DNA from: Phycomyces blakesleeanus NRRL 1555(-)
Taxonomy: Eukaryota; Mucoromycota; Mucoromycetes; Mucorales; Phycomycetaceae
DNA: 64,000 nt
Assembly: GCF_001638985.1 (NCBI RefSeq)
Contig: NW_017265145.1
Span: forward strand, 1,178,001-1,242,000
Reading direction: 5' to 3'
Part shown: one piece after another, positions 46,889 to 57,682 of the stretch
How the letters are laid out: each line of letters begins with the position of its first letter
Numbering within the stretch: position 1 is the stretch's first letter
The notes under the pieces: model-generated
Told to the model about the DNA's origin: nothing
What the model saw: only the letters and a program-made list of their open reading frames with translations
Databases searched by the model: none
Translations under genes and position numbers: made by a program

Positions 46889-49616
46889 ATATTCAAATAT
46901 ATATATGATTGTTTTATAATTACTTTAATAACAATATCATCCATTCCTCCCTCCTTCCTCCTTCCCTAACCTCTTTTTTCTTCTTCTTCACTTTGCACCA
47001 ACAATTTTTTTAACAAAAAAAACTATTTTATTCTATATTCTAATGTTATTTTTCTCCTGTTAATTTGTTTCGCTTTATCATTCTTTTTCTTCTTTTTTTT
47101 TTTTAAAAAAAAATGAGAAATTAATAATAATAATCTCATGTTCACTATTATTCTTCAAAGGCACAAAGAAATTTTCGTCACAATTACTGTGTGACTTGTG
47201 TAAAGAAAAGTAAGAAGATAATGATTATGATGAAGAAGAAAGGGAGTTGAGATAAATTAGGTAATTATAAAGAAATGGAATGCACATATCATATCATATC
47301 ATATCATGCTTTCTTTTCTTTTCTGTAAATGAAAAAAAAGACAGTTAGTATAATGCACTGCATTGCACTGCACTACACTACAGGACATTCTCTACACTAT
47401 ATGTATATCATAAAAATTAGTATCAATATAAAAGTGTACTGCAACCGACTTTAGAAATCTATTTATATATCACACCCAAAGACTTTTGACCTGTTTATGG
47501 TAATTTTTTTGGCCAAATTTTGAGTTAAGGGTGCTTATTGGCTGTAATAAGGTTCAAGCTCAAAAATAAAAAATACGTAGAAGTTTTGAGTTTCAGACAG
47601 TTACTCAAACGAAAATATCTATTTCAATTGACTGATTACTTGTAAATAAATAAATAAAAATAAGAAAAGCAGAAGAAAAAAGGGTCTTAGACTATTTTGG
47701 GTAGATTTTGCGCAAAAATATTTTATATCCGACTGAGCAAAAGAGAATAAACCCTTTTGCGACAGAAAAAAATAAAAAAAAGAAGTTTTGTGACAGAGAA
47801 AAAGAAAAAAATATATTTTGCGACAGAGCAAATGCAAAAAAAGAAAAATGAGAGATTTTATTGGCTTAAGATATTCAGAATTGACCAAAGACTTTCGTAC
47901 TTGCGAAGGCCAGCAGTCAAGGTATTCATGGTGATAAGACTTTTCTTGGAATAAGCTTTCTAATTTCTTATTTTATGGTTTTTTTCCCTCTCATCTGTTT
48001 GTAATATCAATTTCTTAGTACTTTGCACCGTATCAGACCAATACCTACAAAAATATCTGTAAAGACCATGATTATTCCCACTCATTGTAAAATTTGTTGT
48101 ATTGTAGAAAAAAATACTAAGTTAATAAAAACCAAGAAAAAAACTTTAAGTCCCCAAAAAAAATCCCAACCGACATCACGCACTTGACATTTTAACTGAA
48201 GGATTAGTATATTTCTTTTATTTCTTTTTTCTTTCTTTTCATTTTTAGTTCAAGTAAGTACTAATAAATATAATATGTATCTACTTTGTTATTAGAAGCC
48301 CTTTTACTTTGAAACAAGGTATTTTTCTGAACAGAGTACATTTATAGGTTTATAAAGCCTTTACTAATACTTTTGTTTTCTAGATTACGGTCATTTTGAG
48401 TAGCTCCATTGTGTTCTTTAGCGAAGGTAAATATCTTTATCTTAATAGCTTGAGTTTGTTTTTCTATTATTAACTTTGTGCTTCTTTTTGCTTTAGGTAA
48501 GTCATAGTGGAATCTATTCTTTATTGCTTTCAAGAGGTAAGATTTCAATGTTTGAACATGTCCCATTTTATTATTAATATTAATCTTTGTCTTCATTTCT
48601 ATAGTTTTTGATATTCTCCTTATGTTGCTGTTTCTTTACTGCCTCCGTTCCCATCGTAGTAAACAGTCGTTACTACTACAATTTTTGGGCTATTACATAG
48701 TTTTTTCTTATATTGTTTACATTATTATTTAGTATTGCAAGGGTATTTTTGCTCTAATTTTTAGTTCTGCACTTTTTTGCGCTTTTTTGTTTCTCAATTT
48801 ATTTCTCAAATAAAAATTTCAAACCTTTTCAGACAAGATTTTACATAATACAGATTTTACAAATGAGGAACATTTTTTGGCCATTTCACAAAATGGGGGG
48901 AGGGGGTTGGGGGGTCCTCACGGCTGCTATGTATTCTATATAAGGAAGGTTTGTTGGCCAACCTGACTACTGTTTATAGAATAGTGCGTTATTCCAAAAA
49001 CAATCTTAAGGTTTACAAAAAAAATCTTTGAGTGTGATAAATATTTTAAGTATTTGATTGCTGTCATGGCAACCACAACCTTATTCACGTCCCAAATTAG
49101 GAATAGCGTTGTGTTACTGACAATCCTGCCAAATACAGCGATATGTACAGTCAATCACACAAACACTCCACACCACACCACACTACAACACACAACACAA
49201 CACTTGATGAATTTGGTAATTAAGACAACAAGCATTAGTTCAATACAGAATATGTATTATATATATATATAATTTATAAAGAGACATGCCTTTCTTTTTT
49301 ACTTATTGCGAATATTTTATATCAGATACCAAAAGAAAACCTTATAACATATCCATATAATGCTATTGTATTCTACCTATTGATGTCGTTTTAATAATTT
49401 GACTGTATGCAATATTGTATGTATTTTGGATTTAGGTCTTTAATTTTATTTAATTTTATTTTTATTTTAAATATGTACAATAGTTTCAAATACACAACAA
49501 ATAAATAAAAAGGATGCGAGAATAATATTATGATGAGTTGCAAATTGACAAAGTTTTACATGAGTAGTTAAATGAATTATATATATGTGTGTGTGTATAC
49601 GCTGATTATCATTATT
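46889..49616. other. intergenic, no gene seen
   Basis: 2.7 kb between H3 and the second H2A. Imperfect TTTTGYGACAGA(G/A)AAA repeats lie near 47752–47840, and a G-rich patch (GGGGGGAGGGGGTTGGGGGG) at about 48895–48915. No family similarity was found. Confidence 0.5.
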
Positions 49617-50012
49617 TTAAACCTCCTGGGAAACACCGGCCTTCTTGGTTTTGGTGGGCAACAAGGTAGCATGGATGTTGGGAAGAACACCACCCTGGGC
49701 AATTGTGACGTGACCGAGCAACTTGTTCAATTCTTCGTCGTTACGGATGGCCAACTGCAAGTGGCGGGGGATGATACGAGACTTCTTGTTGTCGCGGGCA
49801 GCGTTACCAGCCAACTCGAGGATTTCGGCAGCGAGGTACTCAAGGACAGCAGCGAGGTAGACGGGAGCACCGGCACCAACACGCTGGGCGTAGTTTCCAC
49901 GACGCAAGAGACGGTGGATACGACCGACAGGGAACTGGAGACCAGCCTTAGCAGAGCGGGTCTGGGACTTGGCACCAGCAGCAGACTTTCCTCCAGATTT
50001 TCCTCCAGACAT
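49617..50012 (-). CDS. H2A: histone H2A (copy 2)
   Basis: Protein identical to copy 1 (131 residues, ending SQEV). The nucleotide sequence is almost identical, and the last ~20 bases of leader (CAAATAACAATAACAAAT) are also shared, whereas further flanks are unrelated. It faces away from the variant H2B gene at 52661. A frame open upstream of the ATG is not conserved, so 50012 is the start. Confidence 0.98.
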   Translation of the reverse strand: MSGGKSGGKSAAGAKSQTRSAKAGLQFPVGRIHRLLRRGNYAQRVGAGAPVYLAAVLEYLAAEILELAGNAARDNKKSRIIPRHLQLAIRNDEELNKLLGHVTIAQGGVLPNIHATLLPTKTKKAGVSQEV

Positions 50013-50689
50013 ATTTGTTATTGTTATTTGAAAGAGTGTGTTGTGTTTGGAGCAGAGGAGAGGGTTTGGAAATTTTATTAATATATATAAAACAATTAAA
50101 ACCCCGCCATTTTTTTTTTTTTTTTTTCTTGCTTGATTTTTGGGATTTTTGTTGGACGCGTGGCACAGACGCGAACAAATATAATATATAAAAAAAATTA
50201 AACTAAAATTTCTCTTTTTCACTCCCCCCCCCCCCCCCCCATACTTTTTTTTAATTTTTTTTTAAAGAAAAATATTTTTATTTGCTAATATGTTTTCAAA
50301 TAAATTGTTTCGACCAAAATTCGCGTTAATTTCGTGTTAACACGCCTGGTGAGCGTATACAGCCATATGTACAGTTAGATTGGAGAAATTTAGCGGTTGC
50401 ACAGAAAGTTTTTCGTCCCACTATCCAAAAAAAAATATCTGCGCCATTGCCGAGAATTTCTGGGCGCCTTTCACAAAAGTAAATCAGCTAAAATACCAAT
50501 ATTTACTCGACAGTCCTGCCAGAAAAAAAAATCATTTCGTTTCTTTTTTTTTATTTATCATTTTAAATGTCTACGAGTTTTTTATATGCAGATGGTCATG
50601 GAAATTACTATGATTAATAAGAGAACTAAGCCATGGATGTTTAAATGTAGAATGGTGCTGATGAACTAGAGAGCCCGGTAACTTTGTCA
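50013..50689. promoter_or_regulatory. H2A-2 upstream region
   Basis: Contains GGACGCGTGGCACAGACGCG (about 50154–50173), followed by AAC, a C17 run at 50224–50240 and ATTCGCGTTAATTTCGTGTT (about 50319–50338). CGCGAAC at 50170–50176 is shared with the H4/H3 promoter (46092–46098). Confidence 0.45.
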
Positions 50690-51890
50690 GGCTACAAATA
50701 ACGCAATCCAGGTACATTTGATCTAGCCAGACGTCAAAAAAAAAGAATCAAGGGCAAAGCTGCAGCGACTAAAGACATTGAAATATCGGACAATCCAACA
50801 GAGCGCCCAAGCAATTCGTACGCGGACAAGCAAAGATATCTTTTTATTTGGTTGAAGAAAAATTATCGAGCACCGCAGCACCAGCTCGTGAAGTCGGTGT
50901 CAAAACACACACTAGGCAATCATGGGCCAAGACATACAGAGATGATCATGAGAAGAAAGTTCCTATGCCAAAAATATATAAAAAAAACGCGGCCCCAAGC
51001 CTACCTTATTAACAGCATATCACAAAGGCTACTCCATTAATTATGTCGACGAAAATGTAACAGCGACCGTCAGCAACCTCATGGGCGGTTTAACGAATGC
51101 ATTCTTAGGCCTGGAGCTTAGAAATTCGCTAGTACAGCACTTTATGGCAAGCGAATGCAACCTCTCTTCAAAGAAAGTACAGCTACAAGCAACCGAGTGA
51201 AAAAACCGGAAACCACTCAACAGAGATACGACTAGACAATAAAATACCAAGACACGGCCATGGACTTACGAATTACGCTTTTATTGATGAATTTGTCTTC
51301 CACATCAACTCGAAAAGAAGCTATGAATGGGCTCTCAAGGCTAGAGCGCCAGTAACTGTCGTTCCCGTTACTCGAGCCAGGTCAGCAACAATTATGGGTG
51401 CGATGGCTATTCATGGAGTTGTCAAGATAACCGTGCGAAAACCAAACCCGCCATCAAACAAGAAACGACAACATGCAGAAGATGGAAAGAAAAAAATGGG
51501 CACCGGAACAAACACCGATCATTATGTGTAGCATTTTTGCTGAGCTTGATGAATGAATTCGACAAATACAAATCAATAAAAGGGGTTTACTTGATGATGA
51601 GCAATGCCCCCCATCCATAGCAATTAAAAAATTGAAGCGCTAATCAAAGAAAAAGGCTACAACTGCGCCTATTTACCTCACTCCCCTCAACTAGGTCCAA
51701 TTGAACAGATCTGGGCATGTGTGAAAAACCTGGTCAAGAGAGGCAGACTCTTGGACAATAAAACTTTAACACAATTAATTACCGAAGCATGCATCCAAGT
51801 TACAAGGAAGGACCTTGCTGGTTTCATCGGCCATTCTGCAGGTCACATCGACGATTGCCTCAACAAACTCCTTTTATAATCTTATCAATA
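50690..51890 (+). pseudogene. dead Tc1/IS630-like transposase in the H2A/H2B spacer
   Basis: Fragments in shifted frames follow the order of the DDE_3-type transposases of Mucoromycota. The first catalytic block is FIDEFVFHINSKRSYEWALK (Asp codon at 51286–51288), then VTVVPVTRARSATIMGAMAI and KPNPPSNKKR. The second catalytic block reads YLMMSNAPH, where the family has DNAP(I)H, so the Asp is lost. The third is CAYLPHSPQLGPIEQIW with its Glu retained, followed by VKNLVKRGRLLDNKTLTQLI and SAGHIDDCLNKLLL, ending near 51878. Several stops and frameshifts break it. Terminal repeats could not be fixed. Confidence 0.8.
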
Positions 51891-52660
51891 AAAAAAGATG
51901 ATATCGTGCTTACACTTCTCCAAAAAAAGAATTGGGATCAGTCACACAATTTGGGACAGGTTAGCTAAAGATACAATACAGGGTTTGTATGTCTTCTCTA
52001 TATTGTGCACAATTTATAGCTACTGTAAATATATTTCAGGGAGACATAGCCTATTTATTCAATGTACCATGGACAAAAGATGAACGGAATATGGCAAAAA
52101 ACTATGTGAGACATAATTTGTCCTTATTTCTTTTTTTTGGGAGCAATAAATTAGAGCCTTTAACGACACTATCAAGTAAGTTGGAAACAAGTGAAAAAGC
52201 AAAACTGTACAAACCTCCCTACTACTTTAACACAAATCTACAGCCTCTTGATGTTACAAGTTACGATGACGTTTCCTTCTAAAGGTACTAGTCTATATTG
52301 AGGGATTTTTTTTGTTAGACCAAATGTTTTGAATTCACAAAGGGTTTCCATTGCTAAATCCAAAAAAAAATGCGAGTGAGCGACGGAAGATGAGCGTTCT
52401 ACATCTCAACTTGATGAGTATGACGCAAGCAAAAAATAGAAAGCCTTTTTGTCTTTTCCTTTAGTACTTCGAGCATATATAATTAGATATACATACATAT
52501 AGGCGGAATTTGAATTTGAATCAGAATCAAGTCACCTCTTTCTGTGCAGTATAAAATAAAAACGGAAACGGAAGTAAAAGCAAATCGTTTTAACACGTCT
52601 TTTCATAAATTCCTTTTTTTTGCAAGCTTATTCACAGCTTACATATCAATAACAGCAACA
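51891..52660. other. spacer and H2B-variant upstream region
   Basis: An open frame at 51989–52282 is unrecognised and may be further transposon debris. The part nearest the H2B start (about 52480–52660) is the presumptive promoter and leader. Confidence 0.45.
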
Positions 52661-53107
52661 ATGTCTACCAAGAACAACGCAATTTCTAACCCTACTACCA
52701 CTACTACCACAACCACCACATCAACAATAATTTCTGCATCTACTGTTGTCGTACCAAAGGCCAACAGAACTACCGGCAAGACTAGAGTGAACAAACCTAT
52801 TGATGGCAAGAAAAAGAGAGCAGTCCGCAAAGAAACCTACTCCTCCTATGTCTATAAGGTTCTCAAGCAGGTCCACCCCGATACCGGTATCTCCAACAAG
52901 GCCATGTCCATCTTGAACTCCTTTGTCAACGATATCTTTGAGCGCATTGCCACCGAGGCTTCCAAGTTGGCTGCTTACAGCAAGCGTTCTACCATTTCCT
53001 CCCGCGAGATCCAGACCGCCGTCCGTCTTATCCTTCCCGGGGAGTTGGCCAAACACGCCGTTTCCGAGGGTACCAAGGCCGTAACCAAGTATACCTCTTC
53101 CAAGTAA
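52661..53107 (+). CDS. H2B: histone H2B variant with poly-Thr tail
   Basis: Intronless, 148 residues. The fold, from [20 protein letters not shown] to AVTKYTSSK, is nearly identical to the H2B at 41892–42272 (a few changes such as VTR to AVR and ASYN to AAYS). The N-terminal tail is unrelated and about 22 residues longer: [11 protein letters not shown], a run of nine Thr, then [16 protein letters not shown] and [13 protein letters not shown]. Codon use in the tail is unlike the biased core. The frame also opens upstream, but 52661 is the first ATG in good context after a CT-rich leader. It may be a specialised or stage-specific H2B, or a copy whose tail drifted through repeat expansion. Confidence 0.93.
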   Translation: MSTKNNAISNPTTTTTTTTTSTIISASTVVVPKANRTTGKTRVNKPIDGKKKRAVRKETYSSYVYKVLKQVHPDTGISNKAMSILNSFVNDIFERIATEASKLAAYSKRSTISSREIQTAVRLILPGELAKHAVSEGTKAVTKYTSSK

Positions 53108-53594
53108 AACTAAACTAAACAAAAGCTCTTTCAATTCATTATTATAATCAAATCATTCTTTTTCTCATATGTGCACAATTGAATCTTTAATTCAAAAACA
53201 CAAAGGAAAAAAAAAGTAACAAAAAATCCTAATCCTCCCACCTCTTGACTTCTTCTTCTTTTTGCTTTTATACTTTACATATTCCTTTTCATGTTTTTTG
53301 TTTCTTTGCTTTATTTTCTCTTCCTGATGTTACCACAAGAATCATATATGTATATATTCATTATCGTGACCATAAATCAATAAGTAACAATCATTTTTGG
53401 CCTTTTAATTATTGTTGATTTTCTTAATAAGAGCCTTTAATTTGTGTGTGTGTATTATACTGTAGTGTAATTTAGTGTAGTTTAGTGTACTATCTTGAAC
53501 CATAATGCACTGTATTGCATTGCACTGTATTATGTAGTGTGTGTAAGTGTGAAAGATAATAATGATAATAAAAACGAGTCTTTTTTTTTCTTTA
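53108..53594. other. convergent intergenic
   Basis: 3' flanks of the H2B variant and the RBM-like gene; AT-rich with TG repeats near 53445. No coding evidence. Confidence 0.55.
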
Positions 53595-55110
53595 CTATTT
53601 TGCTTTTGGAACAGAAAATATATCCGTGCTACCATCTTTTTCATCTGACAAGAAGTCTCCCATGTCTGCATAAAAGGCATCCAAATCATCTTCAAGGCTT
53701 TCTTTTTCTGTAATAAAATAATAAATAAAAATAATAATAACGATAACGATAGCGATAATAAAAGAGTAATAATGACAGTAAAAATAATAAAGCAATAAAA
53801 TAATATCAATCGATCAATTGATAAATCGATTTCAATCGTCAATCTCGATCTAAATCTAAATCCAAATCTAGGGCTAGGTCTTTGTTTCCTTTTACCTTTG
53901 GGTTTCATTGCTTCTTCCAATTTCTTTGTTCTTTCTTCCTCCTCTTCTCGTAATCGCTTTGCTTCTAATTCCTGCTGTTCCTTTTCTTTTTTCAATCGTT
54001 CCTGAACAAGTGCTTCTGAGTATTCACATGCATAAGAGTGTCTGTCTCCATACGCCCATAGTCCATCCGGAACATCGGCCCGCACTGCCCACTCAGATGC
54101 CACATAAACTGGCAAGAAACTGTCTGGGTTGGCGTATGATATCTTTACTGTACGACGATCGACATTGAATTCATCTCCCATGCTTTCAATGGCCTTTGCA
54201 GCCAGCTAATTAATATTAGACCCATATATAAATAAATATTAGTTGAAATAAGTCAAAAGTATTTTATATATATATATATATACCTGTGCACTCTTGAATT
54301 CGGCAAAGCCATATTCACACGACATTTTTGCCAACTTGTCACGGATCAAGAGTACACGATGCAATCCTTCAAATTCTTTAAGAGCTTGGAACAAGGTTTC
54401 TTCAGTTGTGAGGTTGTCAAGGTTTCGGATAAGGATCATGCTACTAGGAGTAAACGAAACGTCTTTGGATCCATCATTGATTTCTATCGATTCTGTCTCA
54501 TTTGACCGTGTCTGGGCTGTAGAGCCTAATTACACACACACATATATATATATATTTAAGCAAAGATATAACCAACAGCCACAACATACTTTCATAGGGT
54601 GCTCTGCATTCCACACACACACGACGGTAGTCCTCATTAAATTTCTTGCACTATTAAGAAAAATAAATAAATAGCTGTATGCGTGTGTATAATGTTTTTT
54701 TTTTCAATTGTACATCTCACTCTCTCACTCTCTCGATCTCTTTTTCTTATTTAGATTTTATCTTTACCTTTTGACATCTCCACTCTAGTTTATTGTCCTT
54801 TACACCATTCTTGTGACAATAATCGATCCTGACCCTGTACTCACCCATAAAGAAATACGGAAAGTATCTTTCAAAGAACTGAACTGCATGACCAACACTT
54901 GTAAACCGAACAAAAGCAAATTGCCGTGATTCACCTAATATATATAAGCAAAAAAGAAAAGAAAAAAAAAGAGGAAATAATAATAGGATGTCGAGGTAGA
55001 GACAAGATGTTGTATAAGCCCAATTTTGTCAATTTTGTCAGTACAATTCATATAATTATTTTCAATCTTTTATCCCTTTAGACACACACATACACACACA
55101 CACACATATA

Positions 55111-55146
<36 letters not shown>

Positions 55147-56158
55147 TGTATGTATATGAAACATCGTCTTGAAAGAGACAATAAAAGATTGCTATTTTTC
55201 TCAAATAGCACTAATAATAAGGATATCAAAATGTATTTTGGACCTGTTTCACGGCTTCTAATCAATGTCACTTCGTCGATACTTGCTTCCATTGACTCTA
55301 ATTTTCTTTGAATCTTAAGGAACGAAACGAGGTTAGAGGATTATGCATTCACAATAGATATTATATATAATATGTAAGTGAATATTTTTACAGATATCAA
55401 ACGTAGAAAAGCAAAGAAAAAGAAAAAGAGATAATGATTACAACTTACATCTCTTTCTTGTGCATTATCAGGTAGACCACGAAGAACGACATTGATATTG
55501 GGAGGGGAAGGTTCTTGGGACCGTCTATCTGATCGATCGTCAAACCGCCTGGAATGCTTTAATATATATATATATATATATATGTAATAAAGATATAGAT
55601 AGAGAAGTAGAGAAATAATAACATGTTCGATACGCAAACTTTAGTTTCCGAATCTTTTCTTTGTTCAAGTGATAAGAAGAATATATATTTATATTTATAT
55701 TTATATAATGTAATGATTAATGCGCTTACATCAAAGTCATTATTGTGGCGATGATTAAACCGATCATCTCGGCGGTCCATTCTATCTCGTGGTTCATCTC
55801 GTTCATATCGGTCATTTGAAGGTGATGATTGCCAATGAGGAGCTCCTCGTTCTCCTCTTCTAAATCCTCCTGGACTATTCGACATTGGGGGACTACGAGA
55901 TCTCCTGCGATAATGTTGCTGCTGAGGCGATGGAAAGCGCGGCTGTTGGTCGTGAGGTTGGAATCGTTGTTGATGTTGGTCGTGAGGTGGGTGCCGGTGA
56001 TTAAACGATGGTGGGAATCGAGAATCGAACGGTGCCGAGTCATAGAGCTCTCTTGGCTGAAAGTGATGATGTTGAGGTTGGTGAGGTGGCTGTGCAGGCC
56101 GTGCAGATGGTGTGGACGGCACAGGATGCATAGGTGGGCGTGGAGGATTGTAAGGCAT
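53595..56158 (-). CDS. RBM5/RBM10-like RNA-binding protein (RRM–RanBP2 ZnF–RRM)
   Basis: Eight exons on minus: 56158–55730, 55556–55449, 55313–55244, 54934–54768, 54650–54590, 54525–54284, 54205–53896 and 53707–53595; phases agree; 499 residues. The first exon is Pro/His/Gln- and Arg-rich. RRM1 begins NINVVLRGLPDNAQERDIQR and has the RNP1-like RQFAFVRF. A RanBP2-type zinc finger follows (WRCQKCKKFNEDYRRVCVEC). RRM2 reads SSMILIRNLDNLTTEETLFQ … EYGFAEFKSA. A Glu/Lys coiled coil and an acidic tail (DDLDAFYADMGDFL) end it. The RRM–ZnF–RRM order is that of the splicing regulators RBM5/6/10, but their OCRE and G-patch parts are absent here. The donor after exon 3 is weak (GTCCAA) and was chosen because it joins the two halves of RRM1 in frame. 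Confidence 0.85.
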
Positions 56159-57103
56159 CGAGAAACCACAAATTAAAAAGAAATAGAATATATATTTATA
56201 TTTATATATATATATATATAGATATAGATATATAGATATATAGATATATTAAAAGTATATGAAAGAAAGAAAGAAAAAACAGCAAACAAAATCAGAGCAC
56301 AAGTACGGACACAAGTACAAGCACACACGAGTACAGAATAATAAGGTAAAATGAAGACTCAAATGTCAAGAGAAGAAAAAACAAAAAAGGGAATTGCAAA
56401 GCATTAGATATTCGATATCCCTTTTACTTTTACTCTTTTCATTTTGGCTTCAAAAAAATTCCAAAAAAAAGTTGTGACGTATATTTGCTCATTAGTGTGG
56501 AGAAGTAAAATTCGCTATTTTAAAGCTTTATATGAAGGGGAAGAGGAAGAAGATAGAAAGAAACTCTTTCTTTTATAGAGCACAAGGAGGTAGCTTTTTA
56601 TTAGACCAAAATAGTTATATACAAGCATACACACAAATAACAAACAAAGGGTAGATTATACTTCTTGTGCATTCTTAAAGAGACTATTTCGTCTTGTTTT
56701 TTTTTGTTTTTTTGTTTGTTTTATGTGCAAATCATTTATAAGCCATTTAATTAAGTGATATATCGATTTATTTTCTATATAAATATCCACAAGTTACATC
56801 AATACACATCGCTTTTAGGAGCGGGCAATGGAAGAAAGCGAAGAAGGGTCTTGCATTGAGTAATCAATCGATACTATCCCCATATATACTACATAATACA
56901 TATTATACATAAAATAACTAATACCAAAAGCTATTGTTCCAAGATGATCAAAGCTTACGTGTATATAGAAATAATGATTATGTTTTTGAGTGTCTAAAAC
57001 TTTTGCAGAATGATTAGAGAGTAGAGAAAACATATTAATGAAATGTATTGATAGATATTTAAAATATGGATACATCAAAAACTTTATAGGGTTCATACAA
57101 CTA
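56159..57103. other. upstream flank of RBM-like gene and intergenic
   Basis: (TA)n and GATATA repeats at about 56188–56252, ACAAGTAC-type repeats near 56290–56335, then AT-rich sequence. No coding evidence. Confidence 0.5.
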
Positions 57104-57485
57104 TTAGGGGGTTTCAACAGTCCTTTAAGCTTTTAAATTTAAGCATTGAGTTTAACTTTCAAAATATAATTGGCTGAAATTAATTTATAGCCATTAAAAA
57201 AAATCAAAACTCTTGAAAGAAGACATTTGAGAGTTTTGAACTTTTAATACATCCTTGCTTAAATTTGTTTTTTTTTTTTTGGAAATTTAATAAAACCTTG
57301 ATGCAAATGTTTTTGTCTCTTTCAATAATATTTTAAACTTATATCATATTATCACAATACCTAACAGGGCTGAAAGGAGCATTTAGGGTACTCAAAAACA
57401 CTTAGTAACTTTTACGTATTACTGGTTACTGCTCTAGAACTCAAAGCTTAAGTTTAAAAGAATAAAAGACTGTTGAAACCCCTAA
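57104..57485. mobile_element. 382-bp MITE with TA target duplication
   Basis: The left end TTAGGGGGTTTCAACAGTCC and following TTTAAGC…TTTAAATTTAAGC match the right end read inward (TTAGGGGTTTCAACAGTC…, then TTTTAAACTTAAGC) for about 40 bp with few mismatches. TA flanks both ends (57102–57103 and 57486–57487), as for Tc1/mariner-related MITEs. The interior is AT-rich with no coding capacity. Confidence 0.8.
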
Positions 57486-57682
57486 TATAATTTATAGGTG
57501 GATATAGCGATATTGTCATTTTTAAAACTATCGATATCTCCATGAATATCAGTATGATGTTGGTCAGAAAGGCACTGGATATTCTCGATTAATGTTTTGA
57601 GAAATTTTACTTTGTAAATTAAAACCAGAATTTTTGATTTTGTTTTAGGTGCACATCCTGAGTGAACTTTGGGATCAAGCAT
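57486..57682 (-). pseudogene. decayed coding relic (copy B of a dispersed family)
   Basis: The minus strand reads FLKTLIENIQCLSDQHHTDI then HGDIDSFKNDNIAIS, similar in sequence and spacing to the plus-strand fragment at 21391–21675. The MITE lies directly beside it, possibly inserted into it. Confidence 0.45.
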
